Shown piece after piece: positions 36,850-45,818 of a stretch of 64,000 nucleotides of DNA. The position numbers and the translations under genes are program-made. Positions within the stretch are counted from its first letter, which is position 1; each line of letters begins with the position of its first letter. Origin of the DNA: Alphaproteobacteria bacterium (GTDB taxonomy: Bacteria > Pseudomonadota > Alphaproteobacteria > Caedimonadales > UBA1908); NCBI GenBank assembly GCA_013911655.1, contig JACESU010000001.1, positions 506,063 to 570,062 of the forward strand. Direction: 5' to 3'. Below the pieces are notes generated by a model. The model worked only from the letters and a program-made list of their open reading frames with translations. It ran no database searches and had not been told where the DNA came from.

Positions 36850-38223
36850 TTGGATCCCAAGAAGCTTTTTATCAAAACATATGGCTGTCAAATGAACGAG
36901 TATGACTCGACCCGGATGGCTGATTTGTTAGCGCCGCTCGGGTACGCGCCGACATCTGATCCCGCTGATGCTGATCTTGTTATTTTGAATACTTGTCACA
37001 TCCGTGAAAAAGCGACTGAAAAAGTCTATTCCGATTTGGGACGTCTTCGCCCCTTTAAGGAGGATCGGCTTTCCCAAGGCAAAACACAGATTTTAGCGGT
37101 TGCGGGGTGCACGGCTCAAGCGGAAGGAGCTGAAATTATGCGGCGTATGCCCCTTGTGGACGCCGTTTTTGGGCCGCAATCGTACCATAAGTTGCCAGAG
37201 ATTATCGCGCGCGCTGTAAGATCCAGTGAAACCGGGATCAAAGAAGGGCGAGGGGTCCTAGAGGTTGATTTCCCCCCCGAGTCAAAGTTCGATAGTTTAC
37301 CCCAAGCGCGCCCCACCGGTTATACAGCATTCCTTGCGATTCAAGAGGGATGCGATAAGTTCTGCCACTTTTGTGTGGTGCCTTATACAAGAGGAGCTGA
37401 ATATTCACGCCCGGCTAAGGATGTGATCAAAGAGGCAAAAGAGCTTGTGGCGGGCGGTGTGCAAGAAATTACCCTTTTGGGGCAAAACGTCAATGCCTAT
37501 CACGGAGACGCGCCTGGTACGGGTACGTGGTCACTGGGGCGTCTTTGCCAAGAGCTTGCAGATCAAATTCCAGACCTTAAACGTTTACGGTATATGACGT
37601 CACACCCGCGTGATGTGAATGACGAGCTGATCCTTGCTCATAAAAATGTGGGGATTCTCATGCCATATTTGCATTTGCCGCTACAGTCGGGGTCTGACCG
37701 GATTTTGCAGGCCATGAACCGTCAGCATACTTTTGACGTTTACCGAAAAACTCTCGATAAATTCAGACAAGCACGCCCTGACATTGTCTTTACCTCTGAC
37801 TTCATTGTGGGTTATCCAGGTGAAACGGAAGCTGATTTTGAAGATACGCTAAAGGCTGTAGAGGAGGTTGGTTATGCAGCGGCCTATTCGTTTGCCTATA
37901 GCAAACGTCCGGGCACCCCGGCCTCAGCCCTTGATCACCAAGTTCCGGAAGATGTGAAAAAAGAACGGCTTGCGCGTCTGCAAGCGTTGTTGCAAACACA
38001 GCAAAAAACCTTTAACCAACACTGCATCGGACAAGAACTTCCTGTTTTGTTTGAGAAAAAGGGACGACACGAAGGCCAACTTGCTGGGCGTAGTCCGTAT
38101 TTACAGTCAGTTTACGCGACGGCGCCAGAAAGGCTGTTGGGACAGATTATTTCTGTTAAGATAACAGGGGCGACCTTAAGCAGCTTGACGGGTGAGGTTG
38201 TCATGGGAGAGCATGTTTTCTAG
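36850..38223 (+). CDS. miaB: tRNA-2-methylthio-N6-dimethylallyladenosine synthase
   Basis: Radical-SAM enzyme that methylthiolates i6A37 in tRNAs reading UNN codons. The 457 residues hold both iron-sulfur sites: C13, C49 and C87 in the N-terminal UPF0004 domain, and C168, C172 and C175 in CDKFCHFC of the radical SAM core; a TRAM domain ends the protein. The start is TTG at 36850, as the conserved KLFIKTYGCQMN begins only four residues in and a stop lies just upstream. It heads miaB-phoH-ybeY-corC-lnt, a conserved alphaproteobacterial order. Confidence 0.97.
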   Translation: MDPKKLFIKTYGCQMNEYDSTRMADLLAPLGYAPTSDPADADLVILNTCHIREKATEKVYSDLGRLRPFKEDRLSQGKTQILAVAGCTAQAEGAEIMRRMPLVDAVFGPQSYHKLPEIIARAVRSSETGIKEGRGVLEVDFPPESKFDSLPQARPTGYTAFLAIQEGCDKFCHFCVVPYTRGAEYSRPAKDVIKEAKELVAGGVQEITLLGQNVNAYHGDAPGTGTWSLGRLCQELADQIPDLKRLRYMTSHPRDVNDELILAHKNVGILMPYLHLPLQSGSDRILQAMNRQHTFDVYRKTLDKFRQARPDIVFTSDFIVGYPGETEADFEDTLKAVEEVGYAAAYSFAYSKRPGTPASALDHQVPEDVKKERLARLQALLQTQQKTFNQHCIGQELPVLFEKKGRHEGQLAGRSPYLQSVYATAPERLLGQIISVKITGATLSSLTGEVVMGEHVF

Positions 38224-38261
38224 GGGACTGCTTAAGGCAATATAAAAGATAAGGGGATACT

Positions 38262-39257
38262 GTGGCGCACGGACAAACCATTACACAGCAATTGGATTTT
38301 GAAGATCACAGGCTTATTCCCCTTCTTGTGGGTGATAAAGAACGGTACACTAGGCAGGTTGCTCAAGTCCTTGATGTGACCATTGATCATAAAGCAGGTC
38401 ACTTGTCTATTACGGGACCCCGTGATCAGGTGGTCGCCGCTCAAGTCATTCTGACACGCCTTTATGACCGCCTAAGTCACGGCATGGTTGTAAGCCAAGC
38501 AGAAGTTGAGGCGACCATTCGACTGGTTCTAGCCGAAATTAATAAAGCCCAAACAACAACGCCAGGTGGGCGGGCCTTCGAGCTTTCTATTCCCACAAGG
38601 CGTTACGTTGTTCTGCCACGGACCTCGGGTCAAGAGCAGTATATGGACGCCCTTAAAAAGTGTGAGATGGTCTTTGCCGAAGGACCAGCGGGAACAGGTA
38701 AAACATATTTGGCCGTAGCGATGGGCGTGTCGCTTTTGCTCTCGGGGGTGGTGGACCGCATTATCCTGTCTCGCCCTGTGGTAGAAGCAGGCGAACATCT
38801 TGGTTTTTTGCCTGGTGACATTAAAGAAAAAGTAGATCCCTATCTGCGCCCTCTTTATGACGCCCTGTATGATATGCTCCCTGGGGATAAGCTGACCAAG
38901 CGGGTTGAGCGGGGAGATATTGAAATTGCGCCGTTGGCTTTTATGCGCGGGCGCACCCTTTCTAGGGCGTACGTTATTTTGGACGAAGCGCAAAATACGA
39001 CACAAGCTCAGATGAAAATGTTTCTTACAAGACTGGGTGAAGGGTCTCGCATGGTCATTACAGGGGACTTAAGTCAAATTGACTTGCCCTCAGGGGTAAA
39101 GTCAGGGCTTGCCCAAGCGCTGTCTCTTCTTCCCCGTGTGGAAGGGGTTCAGATTTGCAGGCTCACAAGATCCGATGTGGTGCGTCATCCTTTGGTGGCG
39201 CGGATCGTAGAGGCCTATGAATCAACAGTCTCTGGACGTGAACAAGGAGGATTTTAA
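38262..39257 (+). CDS. ybeZ: PhoH-like ATPase (YbeZ)
   Basis: P-loop ATPase with Walker A FAEGPAGTGKTYLAVA (about residues 136-151) and Walker B YVILDEAQN. The N-terminal part (about 1-100) is KH-like, as in YbeZ. It works with the RNase YbeY, encoded next, in rRNA processing and ribosome quality control. The start is GTG at 38262 with AAGGGGA at good spacing. The stop lies one base before the ybeY start codon. Confidence 0.95.
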   Translation: MAHGQTITQQLDFEDHRLIPLLVGDKERYTRQVAQVLDVTIDHKAGHLSITGPRDQVVAAQVILTRLYDRLSHGMVVSQAEVEATIRLVLAEINKAQTTTPGGRAFELSIPTRRYVVLPRTSGQEQYMDALKKCEMVFAEGPAGTGKTYLAVAMGVSLLLSGVVDRIILSRPVVEAGEHLGFLPGDIKEKVDPYLRPLYDALYDMLPGDKLTKRVERGDIEIAPLAFMRGRTLSRAYVILDEAQNTTQAQMKMFLTRLGEGSRMVITGDLSQIDLPSGVKSGLAQALSLLPRVEGVQICRLTRSDVVRHPLVARIVEAYESTVSGREQGGF

Positions 39258-39258
39258 G

Positions 39259-39783
39259 ATGTTACCCCTGACTGTCCACGTAGCGTTCGAAGAAGATGGC
39301 TGGCGCGAGTTAGGGTTTAACCCCGAAAATGTCACTCAAGAGCTTTGCAAGATTGTCTGCGAAAAAATGGCCCCGTTCATTGAAAGTTCTTGTGAAATCA
39401 GCGTGCTTTTGACCAATGATCAAGGGATCCGTCCCATGAATGCGACCTACCGCGGAAAAGATGCGGCCACCAACGTTCTTTCCTTTGGGGTTTTTGAAAC
39501 ACCTCTTACACAAGAGGAATGGACGCGCCTCCACGATCCCGAAAGGCCCTTTCTCATTGGGGATCTTGTTTTTTCTTTGGATACCCTTAAACGTGAAAGT
39601 GAGATAGAAGAAAAATCGATCTTGAATCACTTTTCTCACCTTGTGGTTCACGGGACGCTTCATCTTTTAGGGCACGATCATATGCATGATGAAGAAGCAG
39701 CCTTGATGGAGGGGCTGGAATGTGAGATTTTGGCTGGTGTTGGGATTTCGAATCCCTACATGATCACTGAAAATAAAACATAG
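39259..39783 (+). CDS. ybeY: endoribonuclease YbeY
   Basis: Zinc endoribonuclease needed for maturation of the 16S rRNA 3' end. The metal site HGTLHLLGHDH gives H131, H135 and H141 in the 174-residue protein. The start is the ATG at 39259, set by AAGGAGG (39244-39250) inside the end of the phoH-like gene; the frame is open 14 codons further back without support. Acidic and basic residues of the RNA surface (NATYRGKDAATNVLSF) are as expected. Confidence 0.96.
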   Translation: MLPLTVHVAFEEDGWRELGFNPENVTQELCKIVCEKMAPFIESSCEISVLLTNDQGIRPMNATYRGKDAATNVLSFGVFETPLTQEEWTRLHDPERPFLIGDLVFSLDTLKRESEIEEKSILNHFSHLVVHGTLHLLGHDHMHDEEAALMEGLECEILAGVGISNPYMITENKT

Positions 39784-39806
39784 AAGGAGTGTTGTATCGT
39801 CCGCCC

Positions 39807-40628
39807 ATGCTAGACTTTTTAAACAAGGTTCTTTTTAAAAAAAATAAAGCGCCGACCCGCCGTGATGTGCTTGCAGCGCTCTTAACTCAGACTGAGACAG
39901 AGCCCGTTTCTCTCGACCGTGAAGAGTGTTACTTGCTCAGCAATATCTTAAAGTTACATTATGTGACGGCCGATGACGTGAAGGTGCCACGGGTGGAGAT
40001 CAAAGCCGTTAGCAGGGATGTGACGTTAGAAGAGCTTGCGGCAGCCGTTGCCAAAACTCCTTACACAAGGTTCCTTGTTTACGGACAAGATATTGATGAT
40101 ATCAGGGGGTTTATCCGCGTCAAAGATATTTACCAGTTTTTGGACAAGGCAAAGCCCTTTTCCTTGAAAGCCATTACCCGAAAAATTTTGTTTATTTCTC
40201 CGTCGCGCTCGGTTCTACACCTTCTGATGCAAATGAAAGCAAGCCAAATTCCTTTGGCTGTGGTGGTGGATGAACTTGGCGGCGTGGATGGCCTTGTCAC
40301 GTACGGCGATATCGTGCGCGCCATCGTAGGCGATATCGATGATGTGTCTTTGGATGACACGATGCCCTCCCTTGTGAAGACCGAGGAAAAAGTATTTGAG
40401 GCTGATGCACGGCTTCCCATTGAAACGTTAATGGAAACCTTTTCTTTGACCTTAACCGCCGAGCAAGAGGACGATGATATCGAAACCTTGGGCGGTCTTA
40501 TCGTATCGCTTTTAGGGCGCGTACCAGACCGATTTGAAATCGTGACCCATCCCCAGGGCCTGACCTTTGAAATTTTAGAGGTAAACCCCAGGCGCGTCCT
40601 TAAAGTGCGTATTCGTGATACGAGATGA
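39807..40628 (+). CDS. CBS-domain protein of the CorC/HlyC family
   Basis: Two CBS domains (about residues 60-180) and a C-terminal CorC_HlyC transporter-associated domain (about 195-270, DDDIETLGGLIVSLLGRVP). E. coli CorC was linked to magnesium and cobalt efflux. It lacks the membrane domain of the larger CNNM-type proteins and so is cytoplasmic. The frame starts with GTG at 39789 directly on the ribosome binding site AGAAGGAG; the ATG at 39807 gives the more usual N terminus, though its spacing is long. It overlaps lnt by four bases. Confidence 0.9.
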   Translation: MLDFLNKVLFKKNKAPTRRDVLAALLTQTETEPVSLDREECYLLSNILKLHYVTADDVKVPRVEIKAVSRDVTLEELAAAVAKTPYTRFLVYGQDIDDIRGFIRVKDIYQFLDKAKPFSLKAITRKILFISPSRSVLHLLMQMKASQIPLAVVVDELGGVDGLVTYGDIVRAIVGDIDDVSLDDTMPSLVKTEEKVFEADARLPIETLMETFSLTLTAEQEDDDIETLGGLIVSLLGRVPDRFEIVTHPQGLTFEILEVNPRRVLKVRIRDTR

Positions 40629-42199
40629 CAGGGCAGCTCAAGTCGTTTTTTGAAAAGGGACAGCCGTGGCTTGCTGCCCTTTCCTTTAAGAAAAAAGCCT
40701 TTTTGTCTCTTATCCTCGGGGGGCTTCTTGCCCTGACCCAGGCGCCTTTTATGGTGCGTCCCTTTTTGTGGGTGTCCTTTCCGCTTTTCTTTCTCCTTCT
40801 CATTGGTCGTTCGCTTAAAGGGAAAATGATTCTAACCTTTTCATTTTCCATGGGATATTTCGTCCCGGTTCTTTATTGGATTTCCTTTGCTTTTCATGTG
40901 GATATGGCCAAGTTTTGGTGGATGATCCCATTTTCTGTTCTAGGGCTTCCGGCCATTTTGACCCTGTTTGTGATGGCGGCGATGGCCTGCTATCACGAGA
41001 TTGTGACAAGGGTTTTTAAGGGGCGTGAAAGTTATCTTCTTTTTGCCGTGTGCTGGATGCTTGCCGAATGGTGTCGGGGGCACTGGTTTACGGGCTTTCC
41101 CTGGGCGCTGGTGGGATATGCGTGGGTGACGCCCCTTGAAATCGCCCAAATCGCAAGCCTCGGCGGCGTTTATTTTTTAAGTCTTCTCACGGTCCTTTTG
41201 GCAGGGCTTCCCCTTGCTTACCGGACCCTTCGGCCGATGGTTTATGTGGGGCAGGGGGCGCTTGTCATGCTGATCATTGGTGTTTGGGGTTGGTACCGTC
41301 TTTTAACACCCACAGCCTATGTACCCGAGGTCGAGCTTCGCCTTATCCAGCCTTGTATTGCCCAATCTTTGAAATGGGATCCGAAAATGAGGCGCGAAAT
41401 CTTTGAAGAGATGATGACACTCAGCCGTTTGCCGTCAGGACGTGAGGTCACCCATATCTTGTGGCCAGAAGCAGCCCTGCCTTTTTTTGCCGAAGAAGTT
41501 CCTGTGGTCATGTCACGCCTTTCAAGTCTTGTGGACCATGATAGAGGCGCTGTGATTTTGGGGGTGCCCCGTCAGAAAATAGAGGGCCCCGAACACCTTG
41601 TGTGCAACGGCATGATTGCTGTTGGCAAGGACTCCCACATTCTTGCAACCTATAACAAGCATCACCTGGTACCTTTTGGGGAATACGTACCGCTTCGGTT
41701 CTTGTTGCCTGGTTTTGTTCAAAAAATCACAGCAGGTGCCCTTGATTATTCGCCGGGATCTGGGCCTAAAACAGTATCTCTCATGGGGCTTCCTCCGTTT
41801 AGTCCTCTTATTTGCTATGAGGTCATTTTTCCAGGGGATCTTGCGCCTAAAAAACACAGGCCCCAATGGCTTTTGAATCTGACCAATGATGGGTGGTATG
41901 GCCGCACGTCGGGTCCCTATCAGCACTTTGACATATCGCGTATGCGTGCGATCGAGGAAGGTCTTCCCCTTGTCCGTGTTGCTAATAATGGGATTTCAGC
42001 TGTGTTTGATGCGTATGGCCGAATCATTGCACAGCTTGACCTTGATGAAAAAGGCGTACTTGATACAAGACTTCCCACAGATTTGGGGCATCCAACCCTT
42101 TATAGCCTTTGGAAGGATAAAATTTTTTGGCTGGTGATGCTACTTTTGATGGGACTTTCCTTCGTCAGTTCACGCTACCGGCATCTTTTTGCTTTTTAG
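40625..42199 (+). CDS. lnt: apolipoprotein N-acyltransferase
   Basis: Inner membrane enzyme that adds the third acyl chain to the N-terminal Cys of lipoproteins. The 524 residues have about six membrane helices, then a periplasmic nitrilase-like domain with catalytic E282 (WPEAALP), K345 (YNKHHLVPFGEY) and C397 (PLICYEV), followed by a last helix. All three catalytic residues are present. It starts inside the corC stop (ATGA overlap), an order typical of Alphaproteobacteria. Lipoproteins in this window, such as the one at 59750 and the binding protein at 62903, are possible substrates. Confidence 0.96.
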   Translation: MTGQLKSFFEKGQPWLAALSFKKKAFLSLILGGLLALTQAPFMVRPFLWVSFPLFFLLLIGRSLKGKMILTFSFSMGYFVPVLYWISFAFHVDMAKFWWMIPFSVLGLPAILTLFVMAAMACYHEIVTRVFKGRESYLLFAVCWMLAEWCRGHWFTGFPWALVGYAWVTPLEIAQIASLGGVYFLSLLTVLLAGLPLAYRTLRPMVYVGQGALVMLIIGVWGWYRLLTPTAYVPEVELRLIQPCIAQSLKWDPKMRREIFEEMMTLSRLPSGREVTHILWPEAALPFFAEEVPVVMSRLSSLVDHDRGAVILGVPRQKIEGPEHLVCNGMIAVGKDSHILATYNKHHLVPFGEYVPLRFLLPGFVQKITAGALDYSPGSGPKTVSLMGLPPFSPLICYEVIFPGDLAPKKHRPQWLLNLTNDGWYGRTSGPYQHFDISRMRAIEEGLPLVRVANNGISAVFDAYGRIIAQLDLDEKGVLDTRLPTDLGHPTLYSLWKDKIFWLVMLLLMGLSFVSSRYRHLFAF

Positions 42200-42217
42200 A
42201 AGAAAGGATATACGTTT

Positions 42218-44182
42218 ATGACCCAAGTTCCTCTTATTCCGCGTCGCACGTTTTTCAGTAACCCTGATCACTTGAATGTTCAAATCAGCCCTGATGGCAA
42301 GTGGCTTACGTATGTGGCGCCTTTGGACGGGGTCCTAAACCTGTGGCTGGCCCCGTGGGACAGGCCCCATGAAAAAACGCCTTTGACCCATGACATGGGG
42401 CGCGGCGTTCGCAGTTACATGTGGTCTTATACGGGCGAACATCTTGTCTATCTTCAAGATCAGGACGGCGACGAAAACTGGGTGGTTTATTCTTTGAGTG
42501 TGCACACCAAAGAGATCGTGGCGCTTTCTCCTACAAAGGGCGTGCACGCGTCTATTACGGCGGCTTCTCCTCGCTGTGAAGGGGAAATCCTTATTTCCTT
42601 GAATGACCGAGATCCATCCCATCACGATGTTTACCGCGTGGATGTGCGAACAGGAAAACGCACCCTTGTGTTTCAAAATGATCAAGGATATGCGGGATTT
42701 TTATGTGACCGAGACCTTCGCTGCCGCTATGCCTTTGAAGCGCTTCCTGATGGCGGGGGTCGTTACCTCGATGTCAGTGCGCCAGACACCCCCCAAGAGT
42801 TTTTGTTCCTTTCTCCCGATGATGTGATGACAACGTCTCTTGTGGGCTTTGACGGGGACGAGACCCATCTTTACATGGTGGATAGCCGGGGTCGGGACAC
42901 AGCTGCCCTCATGCAGTATTGCCTTACGACAAAAAAGCTGACCCTTTTGGCTGAAGACGCGCGCGCCGATATGGAAGATATTCTTTTGCATCCTGAAACA
43001 AAGGCCCTTTGGGGCGCAGCCGCTAACTATGACCGCAAAGCGTGGCAATTCTTTGATTCGGAGATCGAAGAAGAGATCGCCTTTCTTAAAACCCACGCCG
43101 AAGGTGACTTAGAAGTGACAAGTCTTAGCTATGACGCTAAGCGGTGGGTTGTCGTGTTTGCCCAAGACCGGGCAGCACACCTTTATTACACCTATGACCG
43201 GGATACGAAAAATGTGTCATTCCTTTTCTCTAGCCGAAAAGCCTTAGAAGGACTTTCCCTTGCACGCATGCATCCATGCTTGATTCCGGCCCGTGACGGT
43301 TTGACCTTAGTGAGTTATCTGACGCTACCGGCGGATAGCGCCATAGGAGAAGGGATGACCCCTGAAAAGCCTATGCCCCTTGTTTTAGAAGTGCACGGCG
43401 GGCCGCGCGCGCGTGAGCGTTGGGGATATAATCCTCTTCACCAATGGCTTTCTAACCGAGGCTATGCGGTATTGAGCGTCAATTACCGCGCGTCTACGGG
43501 TTTTGGTAAGCGCTTTATTCATGCAGGTAACGGTGAATGGGCTGGTAAAATGCATGAAGATTTGCTCGATGCGGCCAAATGGGCCGTGGACCACGGCATT
43601 ACGACCGCTGATCAGATCTGCATCATGGGGGGAAGTTATGGGGGATATGCTGCCCTTGTGGGGCTTGCCATGACGCCTGATGTGTTTGCGTGCGGGATCG
43701 ATATTGTGGGGCCGTCCAATCTTTTGACTTTGATCGGGTCCATTCCGCCGTATTGGAAACCGGTCCTTGATATCATGCGCGTGATGCTGGGGGCGGATCC
43801 TGGAACCCCAGAAGGACAAGCCTTGCTCAAAGAGCGCTCTCCCCTCACTCACTGTGACAAGATTTGTAGGCCGCTTCTTATTGCTCAGGGCGCCAACGAT
43901 CCGCGGGTCAAGCAAGCTGAATCGGACCAAATCGTTACGGCCCTTCAAGAAAAAAAGATTCCTGTGACCTACGCCCTTTATCCTGATGAGGGGCACGGAT
44001 TTGTTAGGCCTGAAAATAAACTTTCTTTCTATGCCATAACAGAAGCGTTCTTGGCCCAAGTCCTTAAAGGGCGCTGTGAAGAGGTGGGGCAGGACTTTGA
44101 GGGATCATCGGTGCAGCTTCTTGCTGGGCGCGAACATATTGAAGAGGTGGATAATCACCTGGGAGCAGTGAGCCAAGCATAA
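42218..44182 (+). CDS. S9 family peptidase (prolyl oligopeptidase / acylaminoacyl-peptidase type)
   Basis: Serine peptidase with an N-terminal beta-propeller (residues about 20-350) that screens substrates and a C-terminal alpha/beta-hydrolase domain. The catalytic triad is visible: S473 in GGSYGGYAAL, D561 in GANDPRV, H593 in PDEGHGF; HGGPRAR near residue 394 forms the oxyanion loop. No signal peptide is seen, so it works in the cytoplasm on short peptides. The ATG has GAAAGGA upstream. It follows lnt by 18 bases and ends 66 bases before tRNA-Arg. Confidence 0.92.
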   Translation: MTQVPLIPRRTFFSNPDHLNVQISPDGKWLTYVAPLDGVLNLWLAPWDRPHEKTPLTHDMGRGVRSYMWSYTGEHLVYLQDQDGDENWVVYSLSVHTKEIVALSPTKGVHASITAASPRCEGEILISLNDRDPSHHDVYRVDVRTGKRTLVFQNDQGYAGFLCDRDLRCRYAFEALPDGGGRYLDVSAPDTPQEFLFLSPDDVMTTSLVGFDGDETHLYMVDSRGRDTAALMQYCLTTKKLTLLAEDARADMEDILLHPETKALWGAAANYDRKAWQFFDSEIEEEIAFLKTHAEGDLEVTSLSYDAKRWVVVFAQDRAAHLYYTYDRDTKNVSFLFSSRKALEGLSLARMHPCLIPARDGLTLVSYLTLPADSAIGEGMTPEKPMPLVLEVHGGPRARERWGYNPLHQWLSNRGYAVLSVNYRASTGFGKRFIHAGNGEWAGKMHEDLLDAAKWAVDHGITTADQICIMGGSYGGYAALVGLAMTPDVFACGIDIVGPSNLLTLIGSIPPYWKPVLDIMRVMLGADPGTPEGQALLKERSPLTHCDKICRPLLIAQGANDPRVKQAESDQIVTALQEKKIPVTYALYPDEGHGFVRPENKLSFYAITEAFLAQVLKGRCEEVGQDFEGSSVQLLAGREHIEEVDNHLGAVSQA

Positions 44183-44209
44183 AAAAAGTAAATTATCGTT
44201 ACAGTGCTC

Positions 44210-44238
44210 TTGGCAAAGGGGAAACACTGTAATAGATT
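44210..44238 (+). promoter_or_regulatory. tRNA-Arg promoter, flanked by an inverted repeat
   Basis: TTGGCA (44210-44215), a 17-base spacer and TAGATT (44233-44238) end 10 bases before the tRNA, a good fit for a tRNA promoter. An 8-bp perfect inverted repeat, TTACAGTG (44199-44206) and CACTGTAA (44225-44232), brackets the -35 and touches the -10. Confidence 0.55.
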
Positions 44239-44248
44239 GCTCGTGGGC

Positions 44249-44325
44249 GCGCTCGTAGCTCAGCAGGATAGAGCACAGGATTCCTAATCCTGGGGTCGGA
44301 GGTTCGAATCCTCTCGAGCGCACCA
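44249..44325 (+). tRNA. tRNA-Arg (anticodon CCT)
   Basis: A 77-base cloverleaf: acceptor GCGCTCG pairing with CGAGCGC, D arm GCTC/GAGC, anticodon stem CAGGA/TCCTG with loop TTCCTAA giving anticodon CCT (reads AGG), T arm with loop TTCGAAT, discriminator A, and an encoded CCA end. It is the only tRNA seen. The site shows no integrated element on either side. Confidence 0.97.
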
Positions 44326-44357
44326 CGGAATTTTCAGGTAAACCTTTCCTGGAAGCA

Positions 44358-44387
44358 TTGACAAAATGCTTTAAAAAGGTGTATGTG
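44358..44387 (+). promoter_or_regulatory. candidate rpsD promoter
   Basis: A consensus -35 TTGACA (44358-44363) and a -10 TATGTG (44382-44387) after 18 bases, about 50 bases upstream of rpsD and just after the tRNA gene. Confidence 0.5.
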
Positions 44388-44438
44388 GAGTAAATGCAGT
44401 TTTTGCTTTAGAGCATTACAAGGAAAGAAGAGTCGTTT

Positions 44439-45056
44439 ATGACAAAGCGTTTAGAGTCAAAATACAAGATTGATCGCCGCCTTGGCGTGAACCTTTGGGG
44501 TCGTGCCAGCAGCCCACTGAATGCAAGAAATTACAAGCCTGGTCAGCATGGCCAAAGCCGACAAGGTAAAATTTCTGACTATGGTATTCAGTTGCGCGCC
44601 AAGCAACAGCTCAAGGGTTACTATGGTAACATTGGGGAGCGTCAGTTTCGTCGCCTTTATCAAGAGGCTGCACGTCGTCGTGGGGATACAGGTGAAAACT
44701 TGATTTCTTTGCTAGAGCGCCGTTTGGACGCGGTTGTTTACCGCTTGAAGTTTGTTGCAACAGTGTTTGCGGCGCGTCAATTCATTAACCACGGTCATGT
44801 GTTGGTCAATGGTTCTCGTGTAAACATTGCGTCCTATCAAGTCAAAGACGGTGACGTGATCGAAGTCCGTCAACGCGCCCGTGAGTTTACGGTTGTGCTT
44901 GAAGCCCAACAGTCACAAGAGCGTGACGTGCCAGACTATTTTGAAGTAGACGGCAAAGGCCTGAAGGGGACATTCCTTCGTGGACCAGCTCTTGCAGACG
45001 TGCCTTATCCTGTGCAAATGGAACCACACCTTGTGGTGGAATTCTATTCCAGGTAA
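44439..45056 (+). CDS. rpsD: 30S ribosomal protein S4
   Basis: Primary 16S rRNA-binding protein that starts assembly of the 30S body. The 205 residues show the S4 N-terminal domain ([30 protein letters not shown]) and an S4 RNA-binding domain at about 95-160 ([30 protein letters not shown]). It lacks the Cys cluster of zinc-type S4 proteins. It is a single-gene unit with its own promoter and terminator, as often in Alphaproteobacteria. Confidence 0.98.
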   Translation: MTKRLESKYKIDRRLGVNLWGRASSPLNARNYKPGQHGQSRQGKISDYGIQLRAKQQLKGYYGNIGERQFRRLYQEAARRRGDTGENLISLLERRLDAVVYRLKFVATVFAARQFINHGHVLVNGSRVNIASYQVKDGDVIEVRQRAREFTVVLEAQQSQERDVPDYFEVDGKGLKGTFLRGPALADVPYPVQMEPHLVVEFYSR

Positions 45057-45075
45057 TAAAAGAGATTCTGCTTTT

Positions 45076-45106
45076 AAAAGCGGCGTTTTCGAACGCCGCT
45101 TTTTTT
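45076..45106 (+). terminator. rho-independent terminator after rpsD
   Basis: A perfect 12-bp stem (45076-45087 with 45092-45103) closed by a TTCG tetraloop and followed by T to 45106. A textbook strong terminator. Confidence 0.95.
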
Positions 45107-45134
45107 ATGCCTGATAAGGAAAAAAAGGAACGAC

Positions 45135-45599
45135 ATGTCTTCCTATGACAAGATTCATGTAACAGTCCGCGGTGTTGTGATTGATCAAGGACATATCCTT
45201 TTATGTCAAACCTTGGATTTGCCAAGGCCCTTTTATTTTCTACCCGGCGGGCACGTTGAGCATAGAGAGGGGGCCAAGAACGCCCTTTGCCGCGAGATGT
45301 TAGAAGAAGCAGGAGCCTGCGTTACAGTAGGCAAATTCATTGGATGCCTTGAATATATCTTTGAGCCGGGGCATAGCAGCCGATGCCATGATCACGAATA
45401 CATGCTGGTATTTGAGGCGGCTTCTTTAGGTCTTAAAAAAGATCTACCCGTATCACATCAAGAGAATCATCTTGCATTGCAATGGATCCCCCTTGAGGCG
45501 CTTTCTTCACTTGATCTCAGACCGGAATGCCTTGCGGGGCTTCTTCCAAAATGGCTTGCAGCTCAAGATGGTGCTCTTTTTGAAGCCTTCCTAAAATAG
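45135..45599 (+). CDS. Nudix hydrolase
   Basis: Hydrolyses a nucleoside diphosphate linked to another group. The complete Nudix box G-x5-E-x7-REU-x-EE-x-GU runs from G39 to A61 (E45, R53, E54, E57 and E58 all present). The 154-residue chain has no extra domain. The substrate cannot be told; the TLDLPRPFYFLPGGHVEH stretch resembles small NUDIX proteins of unknown specificity. It lies between the rpsD terminator and the structured leader of the MFS gene, so it is probably a single-gene unit. Confidence 0.88.
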   Translation: MSSYDKIHVTVRGVVIDQGHILLCQTLDLPRPFYFLPGGHVEHREGAKNALCREMLEEAGACVTVGKFIGCLEYIFEPGHSSRCHDHEYMLVFEAASLGLKKDLPVSHQENHLALQWIPLEALSSLDLRPECLAGLLPKWLAAQDGALFEAFLK

Positions 45600-45705
45600 C
45601 CAAACCTGACAAAGTCCTTGCACGTCCTTGACGATCTGACTATTATCAAGGAGTGTTTCATAAAAAATACCTTAAAAATGACTGTTATTAAAACATCCTA
45701 GCAAC

Positions 45706-45788
45706 CGGCATTGACCTAGTACTCAATGCCGCATGACGATCCTTCCTTTTTACCATTCATGCGGTCAGTTGAAGTCCTTTGACTTCAA
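45706..45788 (+). promoter_or_regulatory. structured leader with three consecutive hairpins ahead of the MFS gene
   Basis: Hairpin 1: 9-bp perfect arms 45706-45714 and 45723-45731, 8-base loop. Hairpin 2: 8-bp perfect arms 45729-45736 and 45757-45764, 20-base pyrimidine-rich loop. Hairpin 3: 8-bp perfect arms 45769-45776 and 45781-45788, 4-base loop. Hairpins 1 and 2 share bases 45729-45731, so they compete. A short stem (CTTTA with TAAAG) could also cover the ribosome binding site near 45806. This could be an RNA regulator, or, if not transcribed, repressor sites. Confidence 0.5.
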
Positions 45789-45818
45789 AATAATACTTTA
45801 TTTTTAAAGGTGTTGACT

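Noticed and set aside
36841-38223. miaB taken as truncated at the 5' end because no ATG is near
   Set aside because: The TTG at 36850 gives the full conserved N terminus and all six cluster Cys are present, so the gene is complete.
43385-44059. Minus-strand open frame of 224 codons within the S9 peptidase gene
   Set aside because: The plus-strand peptidase has intact catalytic residues and family length; the opposite frame has no recognisable domain or ribosome binding site.
44249-44325. tRNA-Arg as an integration site of a mobile element
   Set aside because: No integrase, no direct repeat of the tRNA 3' end and no foreign genes follow; rpsD comes next.
44105-44326. Minus-strand open frame starting with the residues MVRSRGFEPPTPG
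   Set aside because: It is the reverse complement of the tRNA-Arg gene; this peptide is a well-known false translation of tRNA antisense.
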